Shown: positions 27,257 through 35,691 of the stretch, in pieces
Layout: the number at the start of each line of letters is the position of its first letter
Numbering within the stretch: position 1 is the first letter of the stretch
From: Candidatus Rokuibacteriota bacterium
GTDB lineage: Bacteria > Methylomirabilota > Methylomirabilia > Rokubacteriales > CSP1-6
Direction: 5' to 3'
DNA length: 44,622 nt
NCBI GenBank assembly: GCA_003220615.1
Contig: QHTB01000152.1
Span: 1 to 44,622, forward strand
The notes under the pieces: model-generated
What the model was told of the DNA's origin: nothing
The model's database searches: none
What the model saw: only the letters and a program-made list of their open reading frames with translations
Translations under genes and position numbers: made by a program

Positions 27257-28564
27257 CTACGCCTCGTAGATCTTCTTCAGCTCGGTCTCCGCCCACTTCA
27301 CGGCGTCCTCGGCCGGCATGCCCTGCACGGCCTTGGCGTACATGTCGGTGACGATGTACTTCGTGAAGCCCTCGGTGGCCTTGGCCGTGGAGGGCCCGGC
27401 GTAGCCGAACAACCGCGTGTTCCGCGCGGCCGTGCGGAACATCTTGAGCGGCTCGTCGAGCTTGCCCCACATGGGCTCGTTCTCCCACTTCTTGGTCGCG
27501 CCGACCGAATAACCCTCCTGCGTGGTGAACCACTTGCCGTAGTTCTCGGGCTTGTGCAGCCAGCGCAGGAAGTCCTTGGCCAGCTTCTGATTCTTGCCGT
27601 ACTTCATGACCGCGTGCGACTGGTTGAGGAAGAGCAGGTACGCCCCGGCGGGGCCGGCCGGGAGCGGCGCGTGATCGATGTCCTGGAACAGCGGCTCGCC
27701 CTTGTCGTCCTTGATCTTGTCCTTCTGACGCTTGGCGACGATGTAGATCGACGCGCCGTTCAGCGTCGCGCTGATCTCGCCGGCGTGGAACGCGCGGTTG
27801 TTGTTGGTGTCGTCCCAGGCCAGGCCGCCCTCGTCGCAGCATTCCTTCCAGAACGCCTGCATGAACTTCACCGACTCGAGGGTGCCCTTGCTATTGATGG
27901 TGACCTTCTTGCCGGTCTTGTCGGTCTCGGCCCCGCCGAACGCCCACAGCATCGTGTACGTGAAGGTCGGAGCGTCGCCGAAGGTGTGGCCCAGCGTCTG
28001 GCCGTACGGCTTGCCCTTCTTCTTGAGGGGAGCGAAGACCTTGCGCGCCTCGTCCCACGTCTTCGGGAACTGGCTGGCGCCGGCCTCCTTGAGCCACGAC
28101 CGGCGATAGGCAACGGCGTTGCCGACGATCGAGTGCGGCATCGACAGCCACTTGCCGTTGACCTGGCACGACGGCGCCCAGACGCCGTAGAGGCCCCCCT
28201 CGGCCTTGGCGACCTCGTTGACCACGTCGCTCACGTCGACCACGGCGTTCTGGTAGAGGTGCGGCCAGTTGTACTGAAAGTTGAAGATGTCCGCGCCGGA
28301 CCCCGACTGGATGGCGGCGGTGATCCGGGGCTGCAGATCGTTGGCGTTGATGGTCTCGAGCTGGATCTCGGCGCCGAGCGCCTTCGACGCGTCGGCCATC
28401 GAGCGCTTGAGCTCCACATCCGACTCGGGAATGAAGTCCACCCAGCGCACCCAGTGAAGCTTGGTGCCCTGTGCGAAGGCGGGGGCGCGCCCCGCGGCCA
28501 AGATGCCCGCGATGCCGCCGGACACCTTCAGGAAATCACGCCGATCCAGATGCTCTGCACTCAT
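27257..28564 (-). CDS. ABC transporter substrate-binding protein, family 1 (tandem copy 1, operon head)
   Basis: 435 residues from ATG 28564, chosen because AAGGAGG lies 9 bases upstream and the Tat-type signal (LDRRDFLKVSGGIAGIL) begins there; the frame stays open 31 codons further but covers the leader. Family 1 binding-protein features: LHWVRWVDFIPESD, PHSIVGNAVAYRRSWLKEAG, GLAWDDTNNNRAFHAGEI. First gene of a seven-gene operon (two binding proteins, two permeases, ATPase, two permeases). Its promoter and a structured leader lie at 28582-28677. Confidence 0.9.
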   Translation of the reverse strand: MSAEHLDRRDFLKVSGGIAGILAAGRAPAFAQGTKLHWVRWVDFIPESDVELKRSMADASKALGAEIQLETINANDLQPRITAAIQSGSGADIFNFQYNWPHLYQNAVVDVSDVVNEVAKAEGGLYGVWAPSCQVNGKWLSMPHSIVGNAVAYRRSWLKEAGASQFPKTWDEARKVFAPLKKKGKPYGQTLGHTFGDAPTFTYTMLWAFGGAETDKTGKKVTINSKGTLESVKFMQAFWKECCDEGGLAWDDTNNNRAFHAGEISATLNGASIYIVAKRQKDKIKDDKGEPLFQDIDHAPLPAGPAGAYLLFLNQSHAVMKYGKNQKLAKDFLRWLHKPENYGKWFTTQEGYSVGATKKWENEPMWGKLDEPLKMFRTAARNTRLFGYAGPSTAKATEGFTKYIVTDMYAKAVQGMPAEDAVKWAETELKKIYEA

Positions 28565-28581
28565 GCTGGGAGGCCTCCTTG

Positions 28582-28645
28582 GGTCACCTTTCTCGGGGTC
28601 GTGCGCTGCGTCGTAAATGATGGCGAAACATCGAGAAAAGTGACC
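28582..28645 (-). promoter_or_regulatory. Leader inverted repeat of the seven-gene ABC operon
   Basis: Arms GGTCACCTTTCTCG (28582-28595) and CGAGAAAAGTGACC (28632-28645), 13 of 14 bases complementary and fully pairable in RNA with one G-U, separated by 36 bases. The upstream arm falls at the expected transcription start and the other ends one base before the AAGGAGG ribosome site (28574-28580). That site is itself inside a GGAGGCCTCC palindrome. This fits an RNA leader controlling translation, or a pair of operator half-sites. Confidence 0.5.
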
Positions 28646-28647
28646 GA

Positions 28648-28677
28648 GTGATACCACCCCGGCGCCTGGGGTGTCAA
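28648..28677 (-). promoter_or_regulatory. Probable sigma70-type promoter of the seven-gene ABC operon
   Basis: On the minus strand: TTGACA (28677-28672), 18-base spacer, TATCAC (28653-28648). The spacer contains a CCCC...GGGG inverted repeat that could be a repressor site. Predicted start near 28641, giving a leader of about 77 bases. Confidence 0.55.
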
Positions 28678-28712
28678 CCGCCTACCCCGAAGCGACACCG
28701 CCCCAGAGGCGG

Positions 28713-29930
28713 TCAGTGGGCTGCCGTGGCGAGCCGAAGCAGGCGCGGGGGACGGAAGGTGAGCGCCAGGACGCCGGCCATCACGCCGATGGCAGTCGAC
28801 GACAGGTAGAGCCAGGCGTAGCTCCCGAGATGATCGAAGATCCATCCGCCGGCGAACGAGCCGACGCCCATGCCCAGCGTGGAGATGAGGAAGACCGCGC
28901 CGTAGGCGGAGCCCATGACCTTCTCGCCGAAGTACTCGCGCGTGACCAGCGCGTAGAGCGGCATCACCCCGCCGTACGCGACTCCGAAGACGAGCGCCAG
29001 GAGGTAGAACGCGCCGGCATCGTGGGCGAAGAGATAGAGGGCGACGACGACCGCCTGGAGCGCGAGCCCGGTGATCAACGTCGGCTTCGCGCCGACGCGG
29101 TCGGCGATCATGCCGGTCGCGATGCGGCCGACGACCGAGGCCAGGCCGGACAGACTCAGCACGGTGGCGGCCGTCATCTTCGCCACGCCCTGATCCATCG
29201 CGTGCGTGACCATGTGAAAGATCGGCCCGGAGTGGGCGGCGCAGCAGGCGAAGTGCGTCAGCGCGATGGCCCAGAACTGGGGCGTGCCGAGGACCTGGCG
29301 CGTGGTGTAGTCACGGCCGACCGACGCGACGCCGCCCCGCGCGGTGGCGCCGAGATCGGCGGGCTCCTCGCGGATCAGCAGCGCGGCCGGGATGACGACG
29401 AGCCAGGCCAGGTCGCCGAGGACGAGCATCGCGATCCGCCAGTCGAACAGCGTGGTCAGCGCACGCGCGAGCGGCGAGATCAGCAGGACGCCAAACCCGA
29501 TTCCAGCGGAGACCAGGGCCACGGCCAGGCCGCGGTTCGCTGTGAACCACTTGGTGGCGGTGGCGGTGAGCGGCGCATAAAACGCGCCGACTCCGAAGCC
29601 GACCATCACCCCGAAGGTTACGTCGAGCTGCCAGAGCGCCTGGACCTGACTCGAGAGCACGAGGCCGAGCCCCAGCAGCGCGCCTCCGGCGAGGACGACC
29701 GTGCGCGTGCCGAAGCGATCCGAGAGCGTGCCCCACAGGAACGAGCCCACGCCCATGAAGATCCAGTTCAGGAGCGCGATCGTCGAGATGCCCGTCCGGC
29801 TCCACCCCATCGACTCTTCGATCGGCTTGAGGAAGATCCCGAGCGAGAACAGCGTGCCCATGCCGATGCAGGTGATGAACGCAGCGGCGCCGAGCACGAT
29901 CCAGCCGTAGAAGAATGAGCGGGGAGGCAC
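28713..29930 (-). CDS. MFS transporter (OFA/oxalate-formate-like)
   Basis: 405 residues from GTG 29930; the frame stays open far upstream, but that part is antisense to the MscS gene and has no membrane pattern. Twelve helices; the first is YGWIVLGAAAFITCIGMG. MFS signature loops are present: GTLSDRFGTRTVVLAGG between helices 2 and 3, and IADRVGAKPTLITG in the second half. The opening FFYGWIVLGAAAF and the overall pattern resemble monocarboxylate or oxalate/formate antiporters. Substrate is not decidable. Divergent from the MscS gene with 18 bases between starts. Confidence 0.87.
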   Translation of the reverse strand: MPPRSFFYGWIVLGAAAFITCIGMGTLFSLGIFLKPIEESMGWSRTGISTIALLNWIFMGVGSFLWGTLSDRFGTRTVVLAGGALLGLGLVLSSQVQALWQLDVTFGVMVGFGVGAFYAPLTATATKWFTANRGLAVALVSAGIGFGVLLISPLARALTTLFDWRIAMLVLGDLAWLVVIPAALLIREEPADLGATARGGVASVGRDYTTRQVLGTPQFWAIALTHFACCAAHSGPIFHMVTHAMDQGVAKMTAATVLSLSGLASVVGRIATGMIADRVGAKPTLITGLALQAVVVALYLFAHDAGAFYLLALVFGVAYGGVMPLYALVTREYFGEKVMGSAYGAVFLISTLGMGVGSFAGGWIFDHLGSYAWLYLSSTAIGVMAGVLALTFRPPRLLRLATAAH

Positions 29931-29948
29931 GGTGGCACCTACGATAGC

Positions 29949-31055
29949 ATGCCCCCAATGCAGCACCTGCTGTGGCCCGCCCTCGGATTCGCCGTCGCAC
30001 TGATCGCCGTGCTCGCGCTCCGCTGGGCCGTGATGACCGTGTTCAATCGGTGGGCGACTGGGCCCGGCGCTCTGGCGGCGTTTCTCCAGGCCATACGCCT
30101 GCCGTCGCTGCTGTGGTGCGGCGTGATGGCGTTCTACGTGACGATCGAGGCGGCGAGCGAGGCGGACGTGCTGCCCCGCCGTCTCACCGGCGAGCTCACG
30201 ACCATTCTTCAGGCGTCCATTATCCTGTCGGTCACGATCACCCTGGCCGGGATGGTGGAAACACTGATCACGCGTGTCGGCGAGAGCCGCGCGTTCGGCG
30301 TCCCCGTGACCGGCCTGGCGCGCGCGGCGAGCCGGCTGACCATTCTCGCCGTCGGTTTTCTCGTCCTGCTCTCGGCGCTCGGGATCCACATCGCGCCCAT
30401 CCTGACGGCGCTCGGCGTCGGCGGGCTCGCCGTCGCGCTCGCGCTGCAGGATACGCTGTCGAACCCGTTCGCCGGCATGCACCTGCTGGCCGACCGCCCG
30501 ATTCGCGTGGGCGACTACGTGAAGATCGCCGACTCCGTGGAGGGCTACGTCGTCGATGTCGGCTGGCGCTCGACGCGGGTGAGGATGCTGCAAGACAGCG
30601 TGGTCGTCGTCCCGAACAAGCGCGTGGCCGAATCGATCATCACCAATTACGACCTGCCGCAGTCGCGCCTCGCGCTTGGGATCCGCGTGAGCGTCGATTA
30701 CGACAGCGATCCCGACCGGGTGGAAGCCGTGCTGGTGGACGAGGCGACGCGAGCGGCGCCGGACGTGCCCGGGCTCCTGGACGATCCGCGGCCGATCGCT
30801 CGGCTCATCCCCGGGTTCGGCGAGTCGTCGCTCGACTTCACCCTGGTCTGCCAGGTCGCATCGTTCGTCGACCAGTACCCGGTCCAGCACGAGCTGCGCA
30901 AGCGCATCCTGCGCCGCTTGCGGGCCGAGCGCATCGGGATGCCGTTCCCGACACGGACCGTCGAGCTTCGCGGGGCGGGTGGTGGCTCAGGTCATGCGCG
31001 GGCGCTCGCGGACCGTGGCGAGCACGGCGAGCGCGACCAGCATGAGGCCGGCTAA
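29949..31055 (+). CDS. Mechanosensitive ion channel, MscS family
   Basis: 368 residues from ATG 29949 (a second ATG 9 bases on is equally possible). About four membrane helices precede the MscS core: the pore helix APILTALGVGGLAVALALQDTLSNPFAG, read in two parts (Gly/Ala-packed helix, then the amphipathic break), followed by HLLADRPIRVGDYVKI, DVGWRSTRVRMLQDSVVVVPN and the alpha/beta tail. It releases solutes on osmotic down-shock from the inner membrane. The last 23 codons overlap the 3' end of the opposite MFS gene and encode a polar tail (HARALADRGEHGERDQHEAG) that is probably not conserved. Confidence 0.9.
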   Translation: MPPMQHLLWPALGFAVALIAVLALRWAVMTVFNRWATGPGALAAFLQAIRLPSLLWCGVMAFYVTIEAASEADVLPRRLTGELTTILQASIILSVTITLAGMVETLITRVGESRAFGVPVTGLARAASRLTILAVGFLVLLSALGIHIAPILTALGVGGLAVALALQDTLSNPFAGMHLLADRPIRVGDYVKIADSVEGYVVDVGWRSTRVRMLQDSVVVVPNKRVAESIITNYDLPQSRLALGIRVSVDYDSDPDRVEAVLVDEATRAAPDVPGLLDDPRPIARLIPGFGESSLDFTLVCQVASFVDQYPVQHELRKRILRRLRAERIGMPFPTRTVELRGAGGGSGHARALADRGEHGERDQHEAG

Positions 31056-32171
31056 CCCGATCCACGGCCCGCGGTAGCTACCGACGCGCTCGACGCACCA
31101 CCCGAAGATCGGCGGCCCCAGCGTCACACCGAGGGAGGAGACGGCCAGCCCGAGCCCGACCGCGGTCCCCGCCGAGCGCGCCCCCGCCAGCTCCGCCATC
31201 AGCGTGTGCTGGACGCCGTTCCAGCCGATGCCGCAGAAGCCGAAGACGAGCGCGATCAGCGCCAGCGTCAGCGCGCCGGTGTTGGGCCCGATCATGGCGA
31301 TGGCCACCGAACAGAGCGCCGACCCGATCCCCGCCAGCGCCAGCGGCATGCGACGGCGTCCGCCGAACGTGCGATCCGAGAGCACGCCGAAGATGATGCG
31401 CCCGGCCATCCCGGCGACCTGCGCGAGTGCCAGGTAGCGCCCGGCCGCGAGGAGCGGAAGCGCCGCGACGTCGGTGAGGTAGAGCACGAGAAACGCCATG
31501 AAGACCGTCTGCACGCCGGCGAACATCAGCGTGGCGATCGCCACCAGCCACAGGTCGCGGGTGAGGAGTACGGCCCGGAAGGCCGTGCGCGCTCCCGTCG
31601 TGGGCGGGGGGAGGCCCGCGGGGTCGCGATAGATCAGCAGAGATGCGACGGCCGTGGAGAGGATCACCAGCGCCGACGTGACGACGGCGAGCCGCCAGCC
31701 CACGGCCAGCGCGAGGGCGGGCATCAGCGCGGCCCCGAGCGCGCCACCGAACGGAAGCCCGACTTGCTTCAGCCCGATCACGGTCGCCCGCTGGGCCGGA
31801 GGGAACCACGCCATCACGGCCTTGGTCGACGTCGGGTTGAGCATCCCGTAGCCGAAACCGGCGACGATCATCAGCACGATGAGCGTCGGGTAGGAGCCGG
31901 CCGCGCTGACCGCGAGCAGCCCGGCGGCGATCACGATCTGACCGAGGACCAGCGTGCGCTTGATTCCCCAATGGTCGGCCATCGTGCCGGCCGGCATCGA
32001 CATCAAGATCGGGCCGATGTAGTAGGCGGAGAGGAACGATCCGGCTTGCGTGAGCGTGAGCCCGAGGTCCTCGCGAATCAGCTTCGCGATGGCGGGAATG
32101 CCGAGCGGCCCGATGTTGGCGAGGGTCTGCGCGGCCAGGATCAGGCCGAGGATCGTGAAGCGGCCGATCAC
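30987..32171 (-). CDS. MFS transporter
   Basis: 394 residues; GTG start overlaps the kdsB stop (GTGA). Twelve helices. The MFS loop between helices 2 and 3 is GTMADHWGIKRTLVLG; the second-half counterpart is VLSDRTFGGRRRMPLALAG. The helix-4/5 region MLNPTSTKAVMAWFPPAQRATVIGLKQ resembles organic-anion (nitrate/hexuronate-like) transporters. It is coupled to kdsB and an LLM oxidoreductase in a three-gene overlapping operon, but no shared pathway is obvious. Its 3' end overlaps the MscS gene by 69 bases in antisense. Confidence 0.87.
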   Translation of the reverse strand: MIGRFTILGLILAAQTLANIGPLGIPAIAKLIREDLGLTLTQAGSFLSAYYIGPILMSMPAGTMADHWGIKRTLVLGQIVIAAGLLAVSAAGSYPTLIVLMIVAGFGYGMLNPTSTKAVMAWFPPAQRATVIGLKQVGLPFGGALGAALMPALALAVGWRLAVVTSALVILSTAVASLLIYRDPAGLPPPTTGARTAFRAVLLTRDLWLVAIATLMFAGVQTVFMAFLVLYLTDVAALPLLAAGRYLALAQVAGMAGRIIFGVLSDRTFGGRRRMPLALAGIGSALCSVAIAMIGPNTGALTLALIALVFGFCGIGWNGVQHTLMAELAGARSAGTAVGLGLAVSSLGVTLGPPIFGWCVERVGSYRGPWIGLAGLMLVALAVLATVRERPRMT

Positions 32172-32896
32172 ACGCGGCGGCCGGCCAGGTACGCCTCGAC
32201 GGCCTTCAGGTCCTCCTCGGTGTCGACCCCGATGGTTGGCTCGTTGGTCTCCATCACGGTGATGGAGACGCCGTGCTCGAGGAAGCGGAGCTGCTCGAGG
32301 CCTTCGCTCTGCTCGAGGATCGACGGGGGCAGGGCATGGAAGCGGTCGAGCGCCGCCTTGCGGTACGCGTAGAGCCCGACGTGCTTGTAGCGGATGACGT
32401 CGCGGCCATCACGGTCGAAGGGAATGCCGAACTTCGAGAAGTAGAGCGCCCGGCCGCCGGGCCCGAACACGACCTTGTTGACGCTGGGGCTGGCGATCTC
32501 CTCGGCGGTGGCCACGATGCAGAGCGTGCTCACCTCGGTCTCTGGCCGCGCCAGGAACGGCTCGACCAGCCGAGCGACGTGCCCCGACGTGAGGAGCGGC
32601 TCGTCGCCCTGGATGTTGACGTACACGTCGGCGGCACGCGTCTGAGCGACTTCCCACACCCGATCGGTGCCCGACGGATGATCTCTGGACGTCAGGACAG
32701 CGGGGATGCCGAAGCCACGGCAGGCGGCGACGACCTCATCGGCGTCGGTCGCGACGATCACGTCGCTGAGGACGCCGGCCTTCCGCGCGCGCTCGTACAC
32801 GTGACACAGCATGGGACGGCCGGCGATCTCGCGCAGGACCTTGCGGGGCAGCCGGGACGACTGGAGCCGCGCCGGGATGACGCCGAGAACGATCAC
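32168..32896 (-). CDS. kdsB: 3-deoxy-manno-octulosonate cytidylyltransferase (CMP-KDO synthetase)
   Basis: 242 residues; GTG start overlaps the LLM-oxidoreductase stop. Nucleotidyltransferase fold: VIPARLQSSRLPRKVL (N-terminal loop with the conserved Arg/Lys), VIVATDADEV, LTSRDHPSGTDRVWEVAQ, VYVNIQGDEPLL (metal Asp), RYKHVGLYAYRKAAL and LEQLRFLEHG. It activates KDO with CTP in the cytosol for the LPS inner core, which argues for an LPS-bearing outer membrane in this organism. Slightly shorter than E. coli KdsB; all motifs present. Confidence 0.93.
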   Translation of the reverse strand: MIVLGVIPARLQSSRLPRKVLREIAGRPMLCHVYERARKAGVLSDVIVATDADEVVAACRGFGIPAVLTSRDHPSGTDRVWEVAQTRAADVYVNIQGDEPLLTSGHVARLVEPFLARPETEVSTLCIVATAEEIASPSVNKVVFGPGGRALYFSKFGIPFDRDGRDVIRYKHVGLYAYRKAALDRFHALPPSILEQSEGLEQLRFLEHGVSITVMETNEPTIGVDTEEDLKAVEAYLAGRRV

Positions 32897-33876
32897 GGGA
32901 AGCTGCGGATGGTGCGGAGGAGCGACGGCCGGGGATCGGCGTCGGGCGAGAACGGCATGACGACCGGCATGGTGAGCCCGGCCTTCGCGAACTGGGCGAC
33001 ACGCTCGCGGCAGAACTCCGCGGGCCCGATGACGCCGAGGCCGTCCAGCACGCGCGGGGAGATCTTCGACACCGCGCCGGCACGGTCACCGGCCTTCCAG
33101 GCCGCGTTGATCGCATCCACCTCGGTGGTGAAGCCCGACGACCGGAAGAACTCCGCGTAGGCGTCGACGATCGCGTAGCCGGTGATGTCGCGCGCGAGCC
33201 ACTGCCGGGCGGGCGCTTCATCGTCGGTCACGCACGTGCGCACGAAGGCCGCGATCTCGAGGTCGCCGAGGCCGCGTCCGGCCCGGCGTGCCCCGGTCTC
33301 GATGTGGCGAATGGAGGCCCCCACGGTTTCGGGGGCCAGCCAGTTGAGGAGCACGCCGTCGGCGACCTCGCCGGCCAGCTCCAGCATCTTCGGCCCGAGC
33401 GCGCCCAGGTAGATGCGCACGGGCGTCGACGGCAGGCTCAGCCGGAAGTTCTTGATCCGGTAGAACTCGCCCTCGAAGTTGACGCGCTCGCCGGACAGCG
33501 CGAGACGAAGGACCTGCACCGCCTCGCGCATGTGCGCGAGTGGCTTGCGGAACGGCAGGCCGTGCCACTGGCCGACGATGATCGGGCTCGACACGCCGAC
33601 GCCGAGCGCGACACGGCCCGGTGCCAGGTGACCGAGCGTGGTCGCCGCCATGGCCAGCACGATCGGTGTCCGCGTCTGGATGGGGACGATGCCACTCGCC
33701 ACACGCAACCGCGAGGTGTGCACCGCGATCACGGCCAGCGTCATCAAGGCGTCGGCGCCCGAGGCCTCGGCGGCCCACGCCGTGTCGTAGCCGCGCGTCT
33801 CCGCTTCCTGGGCGAGCGCGATCATCTCGCGGCCGGGGAACGCGGAGAAGGGGAGGACGACGCCGAGCTTGCTCAC
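32893..33876 (-). CDS. LLM class flavin/F420-dependent oxidoreductase
   Basis: 327 residues from GTG 33876. Luciferase-like barrel with the expected landmarks: GVVLPFSAFPGREMIALAQ, YDTAWAAEASGADALMTLA, VASGIVPIQTRTPIVLAM, GRVALGVGVSSPIIVGQWHG and PVRIYLGALGPKMLELAGE. The subgroup looks like Mer/F420-dependent enzymes or FMN monooxygenases; the cofactor cannot be assigned. Overlap with kdsB shows co-translation, though no metabolic link is evident. First gene of the LLM-kdsB-MFS operon. Confidence 0.85.
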   Translation of the reverse strand: MSKLGVVLPFSAFPGREMIALAQEAETRGYDTAWAAEASGADALMTLAVIAVHTSRLRVASGIVPIQTRTPIVLAMAATTLGHLAPGRVALGVGVSSPIIVGQWHGLPFRKPLAHMREAVQVLRLALSGERVNFEGEFYRIKNFRLSLPSTPVRIYLGALGPKMLELAGEVADGVLLNWLAPETVGASIRHIETGARRAGRGLGDLEIAAFVRTCVTDDEAPARQWLARDITGYAIVDAYAEFFRSSGFTTEVDAINAAWKAGDRAGAVSKISPRVLDGLGVIGPAEFCRERVAQFAKAGLTMPVVMPFSPDADPRPSLLRTIRSFP

Positions 33877-34017
33877 GGCGTCTTGGACTCGATGGGATGG
33901 GCGATCACGTCGCCGGAGTATACCCCACCCGTCCTGCGATGCCCCCGATCGGTCGGGGATTTCGCGGGATCGCCGGAGCGCCGATGCTATGCTGAACCCC
34001 GGTGGGCGGCCGAGCGC

Positions 34018-34832
34018 GATGAGGCGAGGAGCGAACCTCGGTGGGGTCGTGGCTCTCGTCGGAGTCCTGTGCGCGTTCGTCTCGTCCTCGTTGGCTGCGT
34101 CGATTCCCTCCGATGTGAAGAAGGCCGTCGCGTTCGTCTTTCTGAGCGATGACCGGGGAGAACCCGCAGTCGACCGGAGCGGGCACCCGATTCAGCACGA
34201 TCCTCGTCCGTTTCAACCGGCTCGATGGATCGGCGGGCTTCGTCCGCCTGAGGATCTCGGGTGAGGGCGACCGTGAACGCCGGACGTTCTTTCACAGCGA
34301 TCCCGCCGTCGATCTCGCCGTCTTTCCGGTGTCGCTCGACGACACCGTGTTCGATTTCAAGTTCGTTCCGCGCGACTACCTCACGGCGAAAGACGAGTTC
34401 ACCCAGCTCCAGATCGTCGAAGGCACGGAGGTCTTCTTCGCCGGCCTGTTCACGCCATTCGCCGGAGAGCCGCGAAACTACCCGGTCGTGAGATTCGGAA
34501 GGATCGCCCTCGTCACTGGTGAGCCGATCAGCTGGGAGGGCACGAAGATGAATCTCTACCTCATGGAGTCCGCCTCGTCCGGCGGCACCAGCAGATCGCC
34601 GGTGTTCCTCTACCGCGGCTCGCTGCAGCCCAACGCGTACGCGCTCTTCAAACTGGCGGGCGTCATGACGGGCCAGTCCGCGACCGTGCGGCCCGCGGTT
34701 TCCGTGCCGGACGGCGGTGCGATCCCGGCGAGCGTGTCGAACGCGGGCATCGCCGGGATCGTGCCGTGCCACCGGCTGTACGAGATCCTCTTCGGCCCGG
34801 AGCTCGAGGCGCTGCGAACGAAGAACCAGTAG
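34018..34832 (+). pseudogene. Trypsin-like peptidase gene, frameshifted and apparently missing its His segment
   Basis: Two overlapping frames make one protein. Frame A begins at ATG 34018 with a signal peptide (VVALVGVLCAFVSSSLAAS) and runs through DVKKAVAFVFLSDD. Frame B (stop at 34832) continues with STGAGTRFSTILVRFNRLDG, FFHSDPAVDLAVFPVSLDD (catalytic-type Asp), and SGGTSRSPVFLYRG (Ser region). Removing one G from CGGGGAG at 34154-34160 joins them in phase. In the family, a stretch with the catalytic His (VTAKH-like) should stand between the STGAGT block and VRFNRLDG; it is absent. Either a degenerate or non-catalytic homologue, or a read error plus deletion. Divergent from the LLM gene; the 141-base gap contains TATGCT near the start. 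Confidence 0.55.
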
Positions 34833-34898
34833 CCGCTCGCGTCCGGGCGCGTCTCCTCTCACCCCACCGTCGTACTATCATGACCCCACGGAGGGCCC

Positions 34899-35672
34899 AT
34901 GAAGCTCCTGGACGGCAAGACGGGGATCATCTTCGGCGTCGCCAACAAGCGCTCGATCGCCTGGGCCATCGCTCAGTCGCTCTCGGCCGCCGGGATGAGA
35001 CTCGCCTTCACGTACCAGGGCGACCGGCTGAAGGAGAACGTCGAAGAGCTGGCCGGCACGCTTCCGGGCTCGCTGCTCTATCCGTGCGACGTCACCTCCG
35101 ACACCGAGATCGCCGGCGTCTTCACGGCCCTCGGGCGCGAGACCGGCGCGCTCGACGTCCTCGTACACTCGGTGGCGTTCGCTCAGCGGGAAGATCTGGA
35201 GGGCGCCTTCAGCAAGACGTCGCGCGAGGGCTTCCGGGTCGCCCACGACATCTCCGCGTACTCCCTGGTCGGCCTCACCCGCGCGGCGCTGCCGCTGCTC
35301 GAGAAGTCGGGCCAAGCGTCCGTCCTGGCCATGACGTACTACGGCGCCGAAAAGGTCGCCACCGGCTACAACGTCATGGGCGTGGCGAAGGCGTCGCTGG
35401 AAGCGACCATCCGGTATCTCGCCGCCGACGTGGGCGCGCGGGGGATTCGTGTGAACGCGATCTCGGCGGGGCCGGTCAACACGCTGGCCGCCCGCGGCAT
35501 CCGCGGCTTCACGGAGATCCTCAAGCACCACGCGGAGAAGGCGCCGCTCAAGCGCAACGTCGAGTTGCGCGAGGTCGGCGACACCGCGCTCTTCCTCGCC
35601 TCGCCGCTCTCGTCCGGAATCACCGGCGAGGTGATCTACGTCGACTGCGGTTACCACATCATGGCGGTCTGA
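34899..35672 (+). CDS. fabI: Enoyl-[acyl-carrier-protein] reductase (NADH), FabI
   Basis: 257 residues; GGAGGG precedes ATG 34899. SDR fold with the FabI-type glycine motif GVANKRSIAWAIAQSL (residues 13-28), CDVTSDTEI, VHSVAFAQREDLEG, and the catalytic Tyr-x6-Lys in YNVMGVAKASLEATIRYLA. FabI-type substrate-loop residues follow (GPVNTLAARGIRGF). It reduces enoyl-ACP in the last step of each fatty-acid elongation round in the cytosol. It is a lone fab gene, followed by an amidohydrolase after 19 bases. Confidence 0.94.
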   Translation: MKLLDGKTGIIFGVANKRSIAWAIAQSLSAAGMRLAFTYQGDRLKENVEELAGTLPGSLLYPCDVTSDTEIAGVFTALGRETGALDVLVHSVAFAQREDLEGAFSKTSREGFRVAHDISAYSLVGLTRAALPLLEKSGQASVLAMTYYGAEKVATGYNVMGVAKASLEATIRYLAADVGARGIRVNAISAGPVNTLAARGIRGFTEILKHHAEKAPLKRNVELREVGDTALFLASPLSSGITGEVIYVDCGYHIMAV

Positions 35673-35691
35673 CGGAGAGGCCGGTCCGGAC

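Noticed and set aside
28713..30890. A 725-codon frame ending in the MFS transporter
   Set aside because: Everything before 29930 is antisense to the MscS gene and strongly polar; the membrane protein starts at GTG 29930.
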